From Paracoccus sp. Z118 (GTDB taxonomy: Bacteria > Pseudomonadota > Alphaproteobacteria > Rhodobacterales > Rhodobacteraceae), in contig NZ_JAHQZU010000007.1 in NCBI RefSeq assembly GCF_019061185.1, forward strand, positions 124,001 through 188,000: a stretch of DNA of 64,000 nt, given 5' to 3'. Below the pieces are notes generated by a model. It saw only the letters and a list, made by a program, of their open reading frames with translations. It was not told the DNA's origin and made no database searches. Within the stretch, counting starts at the first letter, position 1. Every line of letters starts with the position of its first letter. Position numbers and translations under genes: made by a program. Positions 15,905 through 24,169 of the stretch are shown one piece after another.

Positions 15905-16326
15905 CACTCCTCGGCCTCCACGCGGCCGCGCAGCGACTTGACCACGCCGCGGTTCGTCTTGGCGGCAAGGCGGCGGCGCTGGCTGCCCAGCGTCGGGCGC
16001 GTGGCGATGCGCTTTCGCGGGGCGACCAGCGCCTGGCGGATGAGTTCGGCCAGCCGCTCGCGGGCGATCTCGCGGTTGCGGGCCTGGCTGCGGGTGTCCT
16101 GCACCTGAATGAGCACCGCCCCGTCCGAGGTCCAGCGCCGCCCGGCGAGCCGGCGCAGGCGGTTCTTCACCGGCTCGGGCAGATGCGGCGACCGCGCCGC
16201 CTCGAAGCGCAGTTCGACGGCGGTGGAGACCTTGTTCACGTTCTGCCCGCCCGGCCCTTGCGCGCGGGTAAAGCTTTCGGAAAGCTCCCAGTCCTGGATC
16301 GTGACGGTGTCGGATATTCTGAGCAT
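15904..16326 (-). CDS. arfB: Alternative ribosome-rescue factor ArfB (peptidyl-tRNA hydrolase)
   Basis: 140 residues. It hydrolyses peptidyl-tRNA on ribosomes stalled without a stop codon, as a backup to tmRNA/SmpB (smpB is at 61605). The catalytic GGQ is at residues 26-28 within AQGPGGQNVNKVST. The C-terminal tail is strongly basic (RKRIATRPTLGSQRRRLAAKTNRG...), as needed to enter the mRNA channel, and its length is typical. The start at 16326 (MLRISDTVTI) fits family N-termini. It is coupled to the Nudix gene by a TGATG overlap. Confidence 0.93.
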   Translation of the reverse strand: MLRISDTVTIQDWELSESFTRAQGPGGQNVNKVSTAVELRFEAARSPHLPEPVKNRLRRLAGRRWTSDGAVLIQVQDTRSQARNREIARERLAELIRQALVAPRKRIATRPTLGSQRRRLAAKTNRGVVKSLRGRVEAEE

Positions 16327-16430
16327 TGAAGATAGATGCGGCTTACTCGGGCGGAATGAAAGGGCAACGCCGCAGCACGCCGACTGGGTGCAGCGCATGC
16401 GCGAAATTCGGGCGCCAGACCGAAGGGCGG

Positions 16431-17162
16431 CTATACTTCCTTCACCGCGCGGCACAGCACCGCCACCGACACCGGCCCGCTGCCCGCCGCCAGCAGCGCC
16501 TCGGACGCGGCGGCGAGCGTCGCGCCGGATGCCATCACGTCGTCCACCAGCAGCACCGGCCGCCCGGCGAGCGCCGCCGCATGGCGCGGGGCGACGCCCA
16601 GCGCCCCCGCCATGTTGGCGAATCGGTCCGCAACGCTTCGGTGGTCTTGCGCGGGCGTCGGGCGCAGCCGCGTGAGCAGCTCCGGCACATGCACCAGCCC
16701 ATGCGCCCGCGCGACCTGCGCGGAAAGCAGCCCGGCCTGATTGTATTTACGCCGCAGCAGCCGCCGGGTGTGCAGCGGCACCGGCGCGACGATCATCCTT
16801 GGCATCCCCGGCGTTACCAGCGCCGCCGCCGCCCGCGCCACCCAGCGCCCCAGCGCCGGCCCGAGGTCGGGCCGGTCGCCATGCTTCAGGGTCAGCGCCA
16901 GCTTGCGTCCCGTTCCGGCATAGACCAGCGCCGCCCGGCCCGCGCCCCAGGGCCGCGCCATGGTCAGGCAGTCGTCGCAGGTCAGCTCCTCCGCCCGCCC
17001 CGCACCGTCGCTGGGCAGGGGCGCGGCGCAGCGGGCGCAGGCGGGGCCGTCGATGAACTGCGCCTCGGCCCAGCAGCGGGGGCAGAGCGCGTCGTCGGAG
17101 GTCACGGATTCGCCGCAGCAGAGGCATTGCGGCGGATAGATGACCCGCAGCCCCGCTTTCAT
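16431..17162 (-). CDS. comF: ComF family phosphoribosyltransferase-like protein
   Basis: 243 residues. The N-terminal part carries paired cysteines in CxxC groups (C13-C16, C27/C30, C43/C46 and a later CDDC), a likely zinc-binding module. The C-terminal part is a phosphoribosyltransferase fold with the PRPP loop VLLVDDVMASGATL. ComF proteins act in DNA uptake in competent bacteria; their role elsewhere is unclear. Two starts are possible: 17162 (MKAGLRVIYPPQC, matching family length) or 17195 (MGLQLRSL), which has a GGAGG-like site upstream but would overlap the divergent methyltransferase gene by two bases. Confidence 0.87.
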   Translation of the reverse strand: MKAGLRVIYPPQCLCCGESVTSDDALCPRCWAEAQFIDGPACARCAAPLPSDGAGRAEELTCDDCLTMARPWGAGRAALVYAGTGRKLALTLKHGDRPDLGPALGRWVARAAAALVTPGMPRMIVAPVPLHTRRLLRRKYNQAGLLSAQVARAHGLVHVPELLTRLRPTPAQDHRSVADRFANMAGALGVAPRHAAALAGRPVLLVDDVMASGATLAAASEALLAAGSGPVSVAVLCRAVKEV

Positions 17163-17193
17163 CGCGCCGCGAAGCGACCTAAGTTGCAATCCC

Positions 17194-18018
17194 ATGACCG
17201 ATCCCTCCCCTTCCGCGCCCCGGCTGACCGACCGTCCCGCGCTGATCCGCCAGCGCGCCCGCACCCCCGCGCCCGAGGACTGGCTGCACCGGCTCGCGCT
17301 GGACGAGGTGCAGGATAGGCTGATGGACATTAACAGGACGTTTACGGAGGCCGCGATCGTGACGGGCATGCCCGGCCCCTGGGCCGGGGCGTTCCCCGTC
17401 GCCCGGATCGTGGCCGACGATCCGGTTCTGGACCTCGCGCCCGGCGCGTTCGATCTGGTGATCCACGCGCTTGCGCTGCACTGGGCCGACGATCCGGTCG
17501 GCCAGATCGTGCAGGCGTCGCGCGCGCTGCGCCCGGACGGGCTGTTCCTCGCCATCCTGCCGGGGGGCAACACGCTGGCCCCGCTGCGACAGGCGCTCGC
17601 CCAGGCCGAGATCGAGCTGACCGGCGGGCTTTCCCCCCGCATCCTGCCGTTCGGGGAAATCCGCGATCTCGGCGCGCTGCTGGGCCGGGCGGGGCTGGCG
17701 CTGCCGGTGGCCGACCAGATGACGCAGGCGGTCAGCTATCGCGATCTTTTCCACCTCGCCCATGACCTGCGGGCGATGGGCGAGGGCAACGCGCTCGCCC
17801 TGCGGCACCGCAACTTCGCGCGCCGCGAGCTCTTCGCCCGCGCGGCGCAGATCCTGTCCGAGATCGCCGCCGATCCGCAGGAGCCGGGGCGAATCCGCGT
17901 GGGCTTCGATCTGGTCGTCCTGACCGGATGGGCGCCCGATGCCAGCCAGCCGCAGCCGCTGCGCCGCGGCAGCGCGAAAATGTCGCTGGCCGAGGCGTTG
18001 AAGCCGCCGCCGGGGTGA
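17194..18018 (+). CDS. SAM-dependent methyltransferase-fold protein, NDUFAF5/BioC-like
   Basis: 274 residues. The N-terminus LTDRPALIRQRARTP resembles the start of NDUFAF5-type proteins, which often begin with 'F-R-R-x-R'. A class I methyltransferase fold follows, with the acidic strand FDLVIHALALHWADDP and the conserved ALRPDGLFLAILPGG. The usual motif I (E/DxGxGxG) is weak here (VTGMPGPWAGAFP), so SAM binding may differ. The mitochondrial homologue hydroxylates an arginine of the complex I subunit NDUFS7, and alphaproteobacterial members may do likewise; this is inference. It is divergent from comF. The start at 17194 has a poor ribosome-binding site. Confidence 0.8.
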   Translation: MTDPSPSAPRLTDRPALIRQRARTPAPEDWLHRLALDEVQDRLMDINRTFTEAAIVTGMPGPWAGAFPVARIVADDPVLDLAPGAFDLVIHALALHWADDPVGQIVQASRALRPDGLFLAILPGGNTLAPLRQALAQAEIELTGGLSPRILPFGEIRDLGALLGRAGLALPVADQMTQAVSYRDLFHLAHDLRAMGEGNALALRHRNFARRELFARAAQILSEIAADPQEPGRIRVGFDLVVLTGWAPDASQPQPLRRGSAKMSLAEALKPPPG

Positions 18019-18067
18019 CATAGCCCCCAGCCCCGAGCCCCCCAGCAACGAGACGCCAGAGGACCAG

Positions 18068-19123
18068 ATGCCCAAGGACACCACAGCCGCCAGCCGCCCC
18101 GACCACGCCCCGGCCGATCATCCGGCGATCCCGCAGGCGAAGGTCGGCGTGCTGGTGGCCAATCTCGGCACGCCGGACGGGCACGACTACTGGTCGATGC
18201 GGCGCTATCTGAACCAGTTCCTGTCCGACAAGCGGGTGATCGACTACCCGGCGTGGAAATGGCAGCCGCTGCTGCAGGCGATCATCCTGACCAAGCGGCC
18301 GTTCACCTCGGGGGCCAACTACCGCTCGATCTGGAACAACGATGCCAACGAAAGCCCGATGCTGACGCTGACGAAGCAGCAGATCGGCAAGCTGGCCGAG
18401 GCCTGCGCGGCGCGCTGGGGCGACCGGGTGATGGTCGATTTCTGCATGCGCTACGGCAATCCCTCGACGGAATCGGTGCTGACGCGGATGGTTCAGGCGG
18501 GCTGCGACCGGATCGTGTTCCTGCCGCTGTATCCCCAGTATGCGGGGGCGACGACGGCGACGGCGAACGACCAGCTGTTCCGGGCCCTGATGAAGCAGTT
18601 CCGCCAGCCCGCCGTGCGGACAGTGGCCGAGTATTTCGAGCGCCCCGACTATATCGACGCGCTGGCGCAGTCGGTGGAGCGCACGTTGAAGGGCCATCGC
18701 CCGCAGAAGCTGGTGTGCAGCTATCACGGGATGCCGAAACGCTATCTGATGCAGGGCGACCCCTATCACTGCCAGTGCCAGAAGACGACGCGGCTGCTGG
18801 CCGAACGGCTCGGCTGGCCCGAGGATGCGCTGGACACCACCTTCCAGTCGGTCTTCGGCTCCGAGGAGTGGCTGCGGCCCTATACGGTCGAACACGTCGC
18901 CGAGCTGGCGCAGCGCGGGATCACCGACATCGCCGTCATCTCGCCCGCCTTCGCCACGGACTGCATCGAGACACTGGAGGAGATCAACGGCGAGATCCGC
19001 GAGGCGTTCGAGCATGCGGGCGGCAAGGGCTTCACCTATGTCCCCTGCCTCAACGACGACGACGCCCATATCGCGCTGCTGACGGATCTGGTGGCGGAGA
19101 ACCTCGGCGGGTGGGTGGACTGA
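18068..19123 (+). CDS. hemH: Ferrochelatase
   Basis: 351 residues. It inserts Fe2+ into protoporphyrin IX, the last step of protohaem synthesis, at the inner membrane. Seen: VGVLVANLGTPDG near the N-terminus, the active-site region LVCSYHGMPKRYLMQGDPY with the catalytic His, YHCQCQKTTRLL, and the C-terminal signature VISPAFATDCIETLEEINGE with its conserved acidic residues. Length is normal. A ribosome-binding site AGAGGA lies upstream of the ATG. It is 49 bases after the methyltransferase gene and may be cotranscribed. Confidence 0.95.
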   Translation: MPKDTTAASRPDHAPADHPAIPQAKVGVLVANLGTPDGHDYWSMRRYLNQFLSDKRVIDYPAWKWQPLLQAIILTKRPFTSGANYRSIWNNDANESPMLTLTKQQIGKLAEACAARWGDRVMVDFCMRYGNPSTESVLTRMVQAGCDRIVFLPLYPQYAGATTATANDQLFRALMKQFRQPAVRTVAEYFERPDYIDALAQSVERTLKGHRPQKLVCSYHGMPKRYLMQGDPYHCQCQKTTRLLAERLGWPEDALDTTFQSVFGSEEWLRPYTVEHVAELAQRGITDIAVISPAFATDCIETLEEINGEIREAFEHAGGKGFTYVPCLNDDDAHIALLTDLVAENLGGWVD

Positions 19124-19160
19124 ACTGCGATCGGTCCCGGCGTCGCGGACTTGCGACGGC

Positions 19161-19307
19161 TCCGCTGAAGGAAACGCGCGTCAGGCGCGTTTCCGAGCAA
19201 AACCTGGACGCCAGCTCGACAGAGGGACGCGACCGCACGGGTGGGCGCGAACGCGCCCGCCTGTGGGCGGGCGGGCGCGTCCCGGTCCGCTTGGGGCGGA
19301 CCGGGGG
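19161..19307 (+). repeat. R1 multi-hairpin repeat, copy B
   Basis: Full-length copy in the 360-bp gap between hemH and hslO (19124-19483), which otherwise holds only the hslO promoter. Stem 1 here is GGAAACGCGC-gtcag-GCGCGTTTCC; compared with copies A, D and E, one G-C pair has become C-G. Stem 4 CCCGGTCCGC/GCGGACCGGG is intact. Confidence 0.85.
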
Positions 19308-19403
19308 TCATCGCCCGATCGTCCTTGAGTCTTGGACTATCAGGCCCGTCGGCCGCCATGTCCGCTGTCCGGGCACCCTCCGCCGCCGCTTCCCCGCCCC
19401 GCC

Positions 19404-19432
19404 TTGGGAACCGCGCCGCCGTTTCCTATATT
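19404..19432 (+). promoter_or_regulatory. Promoter for hslO
   Basis: TTGGGA (19404-19409), a 17-bp spacer, then TATATT (19427-19432), 52 bases before the hslO ATG. The -35 reads CCTTGGGA, so a heat-shock sigma factor (CTTG-type -35) is also possible. Confidence 0.5.
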
Positions 19433-19483
19433 GCCCCCCAAGCGCCGCCCGCCTTGGGGCGGCAAGGTTTCCGAAAGGCCAAG

Positions 19484-20497
19484 ATGACCAAGATCAACCA
19501 GATCGCCTGGGACGATACCGTCCTGCCCTTCCAGCTCGACCGCTCCGGCGTGCGCGGCCGTGTCGCGCGGCTGGACGGGGTGCTGGAGCATATCCTGTCA
19601 CGCCACGACTACCCCGCCCCCGTCGCCGCCCTGGTGGCCGAGGTCGCGCTGCTGACGGCGCTGATCGGCCCCACGGTCAAGCTGCGCTGGAAGCTCAGCC
19701 TGCAGGTGCGCGGCAACGGCGCGATCCGCACCATCGCCGCCGATTACTACGCCCCGTCCGAGGAAGGCGGCCCCGCCCGCATCCGCGCCTGGGCCAGCTT
19801 CGACGCGGACCGCCTCGACGACCGCCCCGCTTTCGAGCAGATCGGCGAAGGCTACTTCGCCATCCTCATCGACCAGGGCGCGGGCAACCTGCCCTATCAG
19901 GGGATCACGCCGCTGGCCTCCGGCTCACTTTCCGCCTGCGCGGGGACGTATTTCGCGCAGTCCGAGCAGCTGCCGACCAGCTTCGCGCTGGCCTATGGCG
20001 AGAACCGCCTGCCCGGCGACGGCTCGCGCTGGCGCGCGGGGGGCGTCATGCTGCAGACGCTTCCGGCGCAGCCGATGGGTGCGGGCGGCGAAGGCGGCAG
20101 CGGCGTCGGCGGGCTGATCGAGGCCGCCGACATCCTGCAGGGCGTCGAGTCCGAGGACTGGACCCGCGCGAACCACCTGCTGTCCACCGTGGACGAGCTG
20201 GAACTGATCGGCCCGACCGTCGCCCCGACCGACCTGCTGGTGCGGCTGTTCCACGAGGAAACCCCGCGCGTCTTCGACCCGCATCGGGTGGAATTCGGCT
20301 GCTCGTGCAGCGCCGACCGGGTCCGCAATACGCTGTCGATCTATTCCGCGAAGGACATCGGCCACATGACGACCGAGGACGGGAAAGTCACCGCCGACTG
20401 CCAGTTCTGCGGCGCGCATTACGAGTTCGACCCCCGCAGCCTCGGCTTCGAGGCGTCGGTCGATCCCGAGGGCAACCCGATCGAGGTGGCCGAGTGA
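19484..20497 (+). CDS. hslO: Hsp33 redox-regulated holdase chaperone
   Basis: 337 residues. A cytoplasmic holdase activated by oxidation plus unfolding, protecting proteins during hypochlorite or heat/oxidative stress. The zinc-binding redox switch is complete: C273-x-C275 (CSCSADRV) and C306-x-x-C309 (CQFC). The N-terminal domain starts LPFQLDRSGVRGRVARLDG, as is usual. The ATG at 19484 follows AAAGGCCAAG. The stop overlaps the next start by one base (TGATG), opening a run of coupled genes: hslO, Nudix, cca, ABC transporter, RNA methyltransferase. Confidence 0.94.
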   Translation: MTKINQIAWDDTVLPFQLDRSGVRGRVARLDGVLEHILSRHDYPAPVAALVAEVALLTALIGPTVKLRWKLSLQVRGNGAIRTIAADYYAPSEEGGPARIRAWASFDADRLDDRPAFEQIGEGYFAILIDQGAGNLPYQGITPLASGSLSACAGTYFAQSEQLPTSFALAYGENRLPGDGSRWRAGGVMLQTLPAQPMGAGGEGGSGVGGLIEAADILQGVESEDWTRANHLLSTVDELELIGPTVAPTDLLVRLFHEETPRVFDPHRVEFGCSCSADRVRNTLSIYSAKDIGHMTTEDGKVTADCQFCGAHYEFDPRSLGFEASVDPEGNPIEVAE

Positions 20498-21102
20498 TGG
20501 ACGGCGGGCCCGGCCGCGACATCCGCGCGCGGCTGCTGGCCGCGCTGCGGGCCGATGTGACCGGGCCAAGCTCGGACTATGACGGCGCCGGGAACGGGCC
20601 GATGCCGGCGACCCTGGGCGCGCGGCCCGCGGGTGTGCTGATCGCCTTCGACTGCCACGGGCGGCTGATCCTGACCAAGCGCGCCAGCGGGCTGCGCCAC
20701 CATCCCGGCCAGATCGCCCTGCCCGGCGGCAAGGTCGATCCCGGCGACGCGGACGAGGTCGCCGCCGCCCTGCGCGAGGCGCATGAGGAGGTCGGCCTGC
20801 CGCCGCGGCAGGTCGAGGTGCTGGGCACCATGCCCGGCCATCACACCGTCACCGGCTTCACCATGACCCCGGTTCTGGCGCTGATCGACGGCGACTTCAC
20901 CCCCGTCCGCGAAGTGGGCGAGGTGGATGAGGTGTTCGCCGTGCCCTTCGCCCATATCTGCGACCCGCGCCAATACCGGACCGAGCAACGCGACTGGCGG
21001 GGGGTGACGCGCTCCTATCTCGTCGCGCCGTGGGGGCCCTATTACATCTGGGGCGCGACGGCGCGGGTGCTGCACTCGCTCGCGCTGCGCGTGACGCGGT
21101 GA
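20497..21102 (+). CDS. Nudix CoA pyrophosphatase (NudL-like)
   Basis: 201 residues. Nudix box GGKVDPGDADEVAAALREAHEEVGL, preceded by SGLRHHPGQIALPGG, is the pattern of coenzyme-A diphosphatases, which cleave CoA to 4'-phosphopantetheine and 3',5'-ADP. Downstream the protein keeps the PxxG/TP-type segments (VTGFTMTPVLALI). The ATG shares a base with the hslO stop (TGATG), and its own stop overlaps a possible GTG of cca. Confidence 0.87.
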   Translation: MDGGPGRDIRARLLAALRADVTGPSSDYDGAGNGPMPATLGARPAGVLIAFDCHGRLILTKRASGLRHHPGQIALPGGKVDPGDADEVAAALREAHEEVGLPPRQVEVLGTMPGHHTVTGFTMTPVLALIDGDFTPVREVGEVDEVFAVPFAHICDPRQYRTEQRDWRGVTRSYLVAPWGPYYIWGATARVLHSLALRVTR

Positions 21103-21140
21103 GCGGGACCCCGGCGCAGAGTTGCGCGTTGGCCCGCGAC

Positions 21141-22325
21141 ATGAGCGAAGCGCGACTGCCCGAACAGATCATCTCCGCCCCCGCGCTGCGGCGGGTGCTG
21201 GCCGCGCTTGCGCCCCATCAGGCGCTGATCGTCGGCGGCGCGGTCAGGAACGCGCTGCTGGGCGAGCCGGTGGACGACATCGACATCGCGACCGACGCGC
21301 GGCCCGAGCAGACCACCGCGAAGGCCGGGGCGGCCGGGCTGAAGGCGGTGCCGACCGGGGCCGAGCACGGCACCATCACCGTGATCGCGGACGGCCAGCC
21401 GTTCGAGGTCACGACCTTCCGCCGCGACGTGGAAACCTTCGGCCGCCATGCGGTCGTCGAATTTTCAGACGACCTGTCCGAAGACGCCGCGCGGCGCGAC
21501 TTCACCATCAATGCGCTCTACGCCCGCCCGGACGGCTCGGTCATCGACCCGGTCGGCGGCCTGCCGGATCTGGCCGCGCGGCGGCTGCGCTTCGTCGGCA
21601 ACCCCGACGCCCGGATCACCGAGGATTACCTGCGCATCCTGCGCTTCTTCCGATTTCACGCGCGCTACGGCCGCAAGGGCGCGGCGGACCCGGCGGCGCT
21701 CGCCGCCTGCGCGCGGCACAAGGCCGGCCTCTCCGGCATCTCGCGAGAACGGATCGGGGCGGAGATGCGCAAGCTGCTCGCCGCGCCCGATCCGGTCGAG
21801 GCGGTGGAGCTGATGGCGCGGACGGGTGTGCTGGCGCAGATCCTGCCAGGCGCCCGGTCCGAAGGACTCGCCGCGCTGATCGCCGCTGAGGTGGGGGCTG
21901 TCTGCCCCCACACCCCCGAGGATATTTGTGCGAAGAAGAAAGACTGGCCGGTTCGTCTCGCCGCTCTCGGCGCGGATGATGCGGCGGGCGCGCTGCGGCT
22001 GTCGCGCAGCGAGGCGCGGGTGCAGGAGGAGTTGCGCTTCGACGTTCCGCTGGCCGAGGCCGCCTATCGGCTGGGCGCCGGACGCGCCCTGCAACTGGCG
22101 CTGCTGCGGATGGCGCGCGGCGAGGTGCTGCGGGCGGACTGGCGCGAGCAGATCGCGTTCGCGGCTGCGCAGAAATTCCCCCTCCGCGCCGCCGACCTGC
22201 CCGGCCTGCAGGGCTCGGCCATCGGGCGCGGGCTGAAAGCGGCGGAATCCGCATGGATCGAATCCGGCTTCCTGATGCCCGCGCCGGGCCTTATCGACGT
22301 CGCTCTGCTGGCGGGGGAGGAATGA
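21141..22325 (+). CDS. cca: CCA tRNA nucleotidyltransferase (poly(A) polymerase family), with an in-frame repeat
   Basis: 394 residues. It adds or repairs the 3'-CCA of tRNAs. Seen: the nucleotide-binding loop IVGGAVRNALLG, metal ligands DDIDIATDA, RRDFTINALY and the motif RITEDYLRILRFFRFHARYG. The ATG at 21141 gives the usual N-terminal length; a GTG at 21099, overlapping the Nudix stop, would add 14 residues. Residues ~251-268 (VGAVCPHTPEDICAKKKD) are encoded by an R2 repeat that otherwise occurs between genes; it sits in the variable C-terminal half and keeps the frame. The stop overlaps the ABC transporter start (ATGA). Confidence 0.92.
   Translation: MSEARLPEQIISAPALRRVLAALAPHQALIVGGAVRNALLGEPVDDIDIATDARPEQTTAKAGAAGLKAVPTGAEHGTITVIADGQPFEVTTFRRDVETFGRHAVVEFSDDLSEDAARRDFTINALYARPDGSVIDPVGGLPDLAARRLRFVGNPDARITEDYLRILRFFRFHARYGRKGAADPAALAACARHKAGLSGISRERIGAEMRKLLAAPDPVEAVELMARTGVLAQILPGARSEGLAALIAAEVGAVCPHTPEDICAKKKDWPVRLAALGADDAAGALRLSRSEARVQEELRFDVPLAEAAYRLGAGRALQLALLRMARGEVLRADWREQIAFAAAQKFPLRAADLPGLQGSAIGRGLKAAESAWIESGFLMPAPGLIDVALLAGEE
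21891..21942 (+). repeat. R2 hairpin repeat, copy b, inside cca
   Basis: GTGGGGGC-tgtct-GCCCCCAC hairpin, then ACCCCCGAGGATATTTGTGC and a GAAGAAGAAAG tail. The tail matches copy g (44562-44614, opposite strand) closely. It has no stop codon in the cca frame. Confidence 0.85.
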
Positions 22326-24169
22326 TGCACAATTGGTTCGCCCGCATGATCGACGCCTTCCGCCCCGCCGAAGGCCCGCCCCCCGACACGCTGCTGGCGT
22401 TCTTCCGCTGGTGTCTGCGCGGCGCCTGGCCAGGGCTCAGCGTCGCCGCCGTCACCTCGGCGCTGTCGGGCGCGGCAGAGGTCGCCTCGGCCTGGCTGCT
22501 GGGCGCGGTGGTGGACATCGCGGCCGGCACCGCCTCGGGCAACGCGCTCGTCGATCACTGGCCGCTGATCGCGCTGTTCGCGGCCTTCTTCGTCGTGATC
22601 CGCCCGGCGATCATCGGCCTGTCCACCGCCAGTTCCAACGTCATCATCAACCCGAACGTCCTGCCGCTGGTGCTGTCGCGACTGCACCGCTGGACGATGG
22701 GCCACGCGGTCGCGTTCTTCGACAACGACTTCGCCGGCCGTATCGCCCAGAAGCAGATGCAGACCGCCCGCGCGGTCACGGAAGTCTCGTCCGAGATGGT
22801 CAACACCGCGACCTTCGCCCTGTCGGCGGTGCTGGGCAGCGCGATCTATCTTGTCTCGATCGAGGCGTGGGGCGCGGTCGCACTGATCGCGTGGCTGCTG
22901 CTGTATCTGGCGCTGATCCGCTATTTCCTGCCGCGCGTGCGCTTTCAATCCAAGGCGCGGGCCAGCGCGCGGGCCATGATCACCGGGCAGGTCGTGGACA
23001 CGATCACCAACATCAAGACCGTCAAGCTGTTCGCCAGTTCCGAATACGAGGATCAGGCGGCGCTCGGCGCGATGGAGACGTTCCGCGACCGCGCGCTCGA
23101 CTTCGGCAAGCTGAACACATGGTTCCGGCTGTCGCTGACCTTCGTGTCGGGGCTGCTGCCGGTGATCCTGATCGGCGGGGCGATGATCCTGTGGCAGCGC
23201 GGGCAGGCCACCCCCGGCGACATCGCCGCGATGGGCGCCATCGCCATGCGGCTGGCGCAGATGACCGGCTGGGTCAGCATGGCGCTGATGGGCATCTGGG
23301 GCGCCATCGGCGAGGTCGAGGACGGGATGCACGCGCTGACCTCGGCCCACGACCTGACCGACGCGCCGGATGCCGTGGCGCTCGGCCGCGTGCAGGGCCG
23401 GATCGAGTTCGACCGCGTGACCTTCACCTATGGCCGTGGCGAAGGCGGCCTGCCCGACATGGATCTGTCCATCGCGCCAGGCGAGCGGATCGGCATCGTC
23501 GGCGCGTCGGGCGCGGGCAAGTCCACGTTGGTCGCCCTGCTGCTGCGGCTCTACGATGTCGAGGATGGGGCCGTTCGGATCGACGGGCTGGACGTGCGCG
23601 CCGTCACGCAGGAAAGCCTGCGCCGCAACATCGGCATGGTCACACAGGACACGGCGCTGTTCAACCGCTCGGCCCGCGAGAACATCCTCTATGGCCGGCC
23701 CGGCGCGTCGGAGGACGAGATGATCGCCGCCGCCCGCGCCGCCGAGGCGCATGACTTCATCCTGACGTTGCAGGATCACGCGGGCCGCACCGGCTATGAC
23801 GCGCATCTGGGCGAGCGGGGCGTGAAGCTGTCTGGCGGGCAGCGGCAGCGGATCGCGCTGGCACGGGCCTTCCTGAAGGACGCGCCGATCCTGGTGCTTG
23901 ACGAGGCGACGAGCGCGCTCGACAGCGAGGTCGAGGCGCAGATCCAGCACGCGCTGTCGCGGATCATGCGCGGCAAGACGGTGCTGGCCATCGCGCACCG
24001 GCTTTCGACCATCGCCGAGATGGACCGGATCGTGGTCATGCATGAAGGGCGGATCGTGGAACAGGGCACCCACGCGGCGCTGCTGGCGAAGGGCGGGCTT
24101 TACGCCCGCTATTGGAGCCGGCAGTCGGGCGGGTTCCTGCTGACCGACGAACAGGACGCCGCCGAGTGA
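22322..24169 (+). CDS. ABC transporter, fused permease and ATP-binding protein
   Basis: 615 residues, half-transporter of the multidrug/lipid exporter type, presumably a homodimer. The six-helix membrane domain spans ~40-330. The nucleotide-binding domain has Walker A GASGAGKST (from ~394), Q-loop VTQDTALF, signature LSGGQRQRIALAR, Walker B ILVLDEATSALD and H-loop IAHRLSTIA. The ATG at 22322 overlaps the cca stop and has an excellent site, GGGGGAGGA; a second ATG follows one codon later. Substrate unknown. Confidence 0.9.
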   Translation: MMHNWFARMIDAFRPAEGPPPDTLLAFFRWCLRGAWPGLSVAAVTSALSGAAEVASAWLLGAVVDIAAGTASGNALVDHWPLIALFAAFFVVIRPAIIGLSTASSNVIINPNVLPLVLSRLHRWTMGHAVAFFDNDFAGRIAQKQMQTARAVTEVSSEMVNTATFALSAVLGSAIYLVSIEAWGAVALIAWLLLYLALIRYFLPRVRFQSKARASARAMITGQVVDTITNIKTVKLFASSEYEDQAALGAMETFRDRALDFGKLNTWFRLSLTFVSGLLPVILIGGAMILWQRGQATPGDIAAMGAIAMRLAQMTGWVSMALMGIWGAIGEVEDGMHALTSAHDLTDAPDAVALGRVQGRIEFDRVTFTYGRGEGGLPDMDLSIAPGERIGIVGASGAGKSTLVALLLRLYDVEDGAVRIDGLDVRAVTQESLRRNIGMVTQDTALFNRSARENILYGRPGASEDEMIAAARAAEAHDFILTLQDHAGRTGYDAHLGERGVKLSGGQRQRIALARAFLKDAPILVLDEATSALDSEVEAQIQHALSRIMRGKTVLAIAHRLSTIAEMDRIVVMHEGRIVEQGTHAALLAKGGLYARYWSRQSGGFLLTDEQDAAE

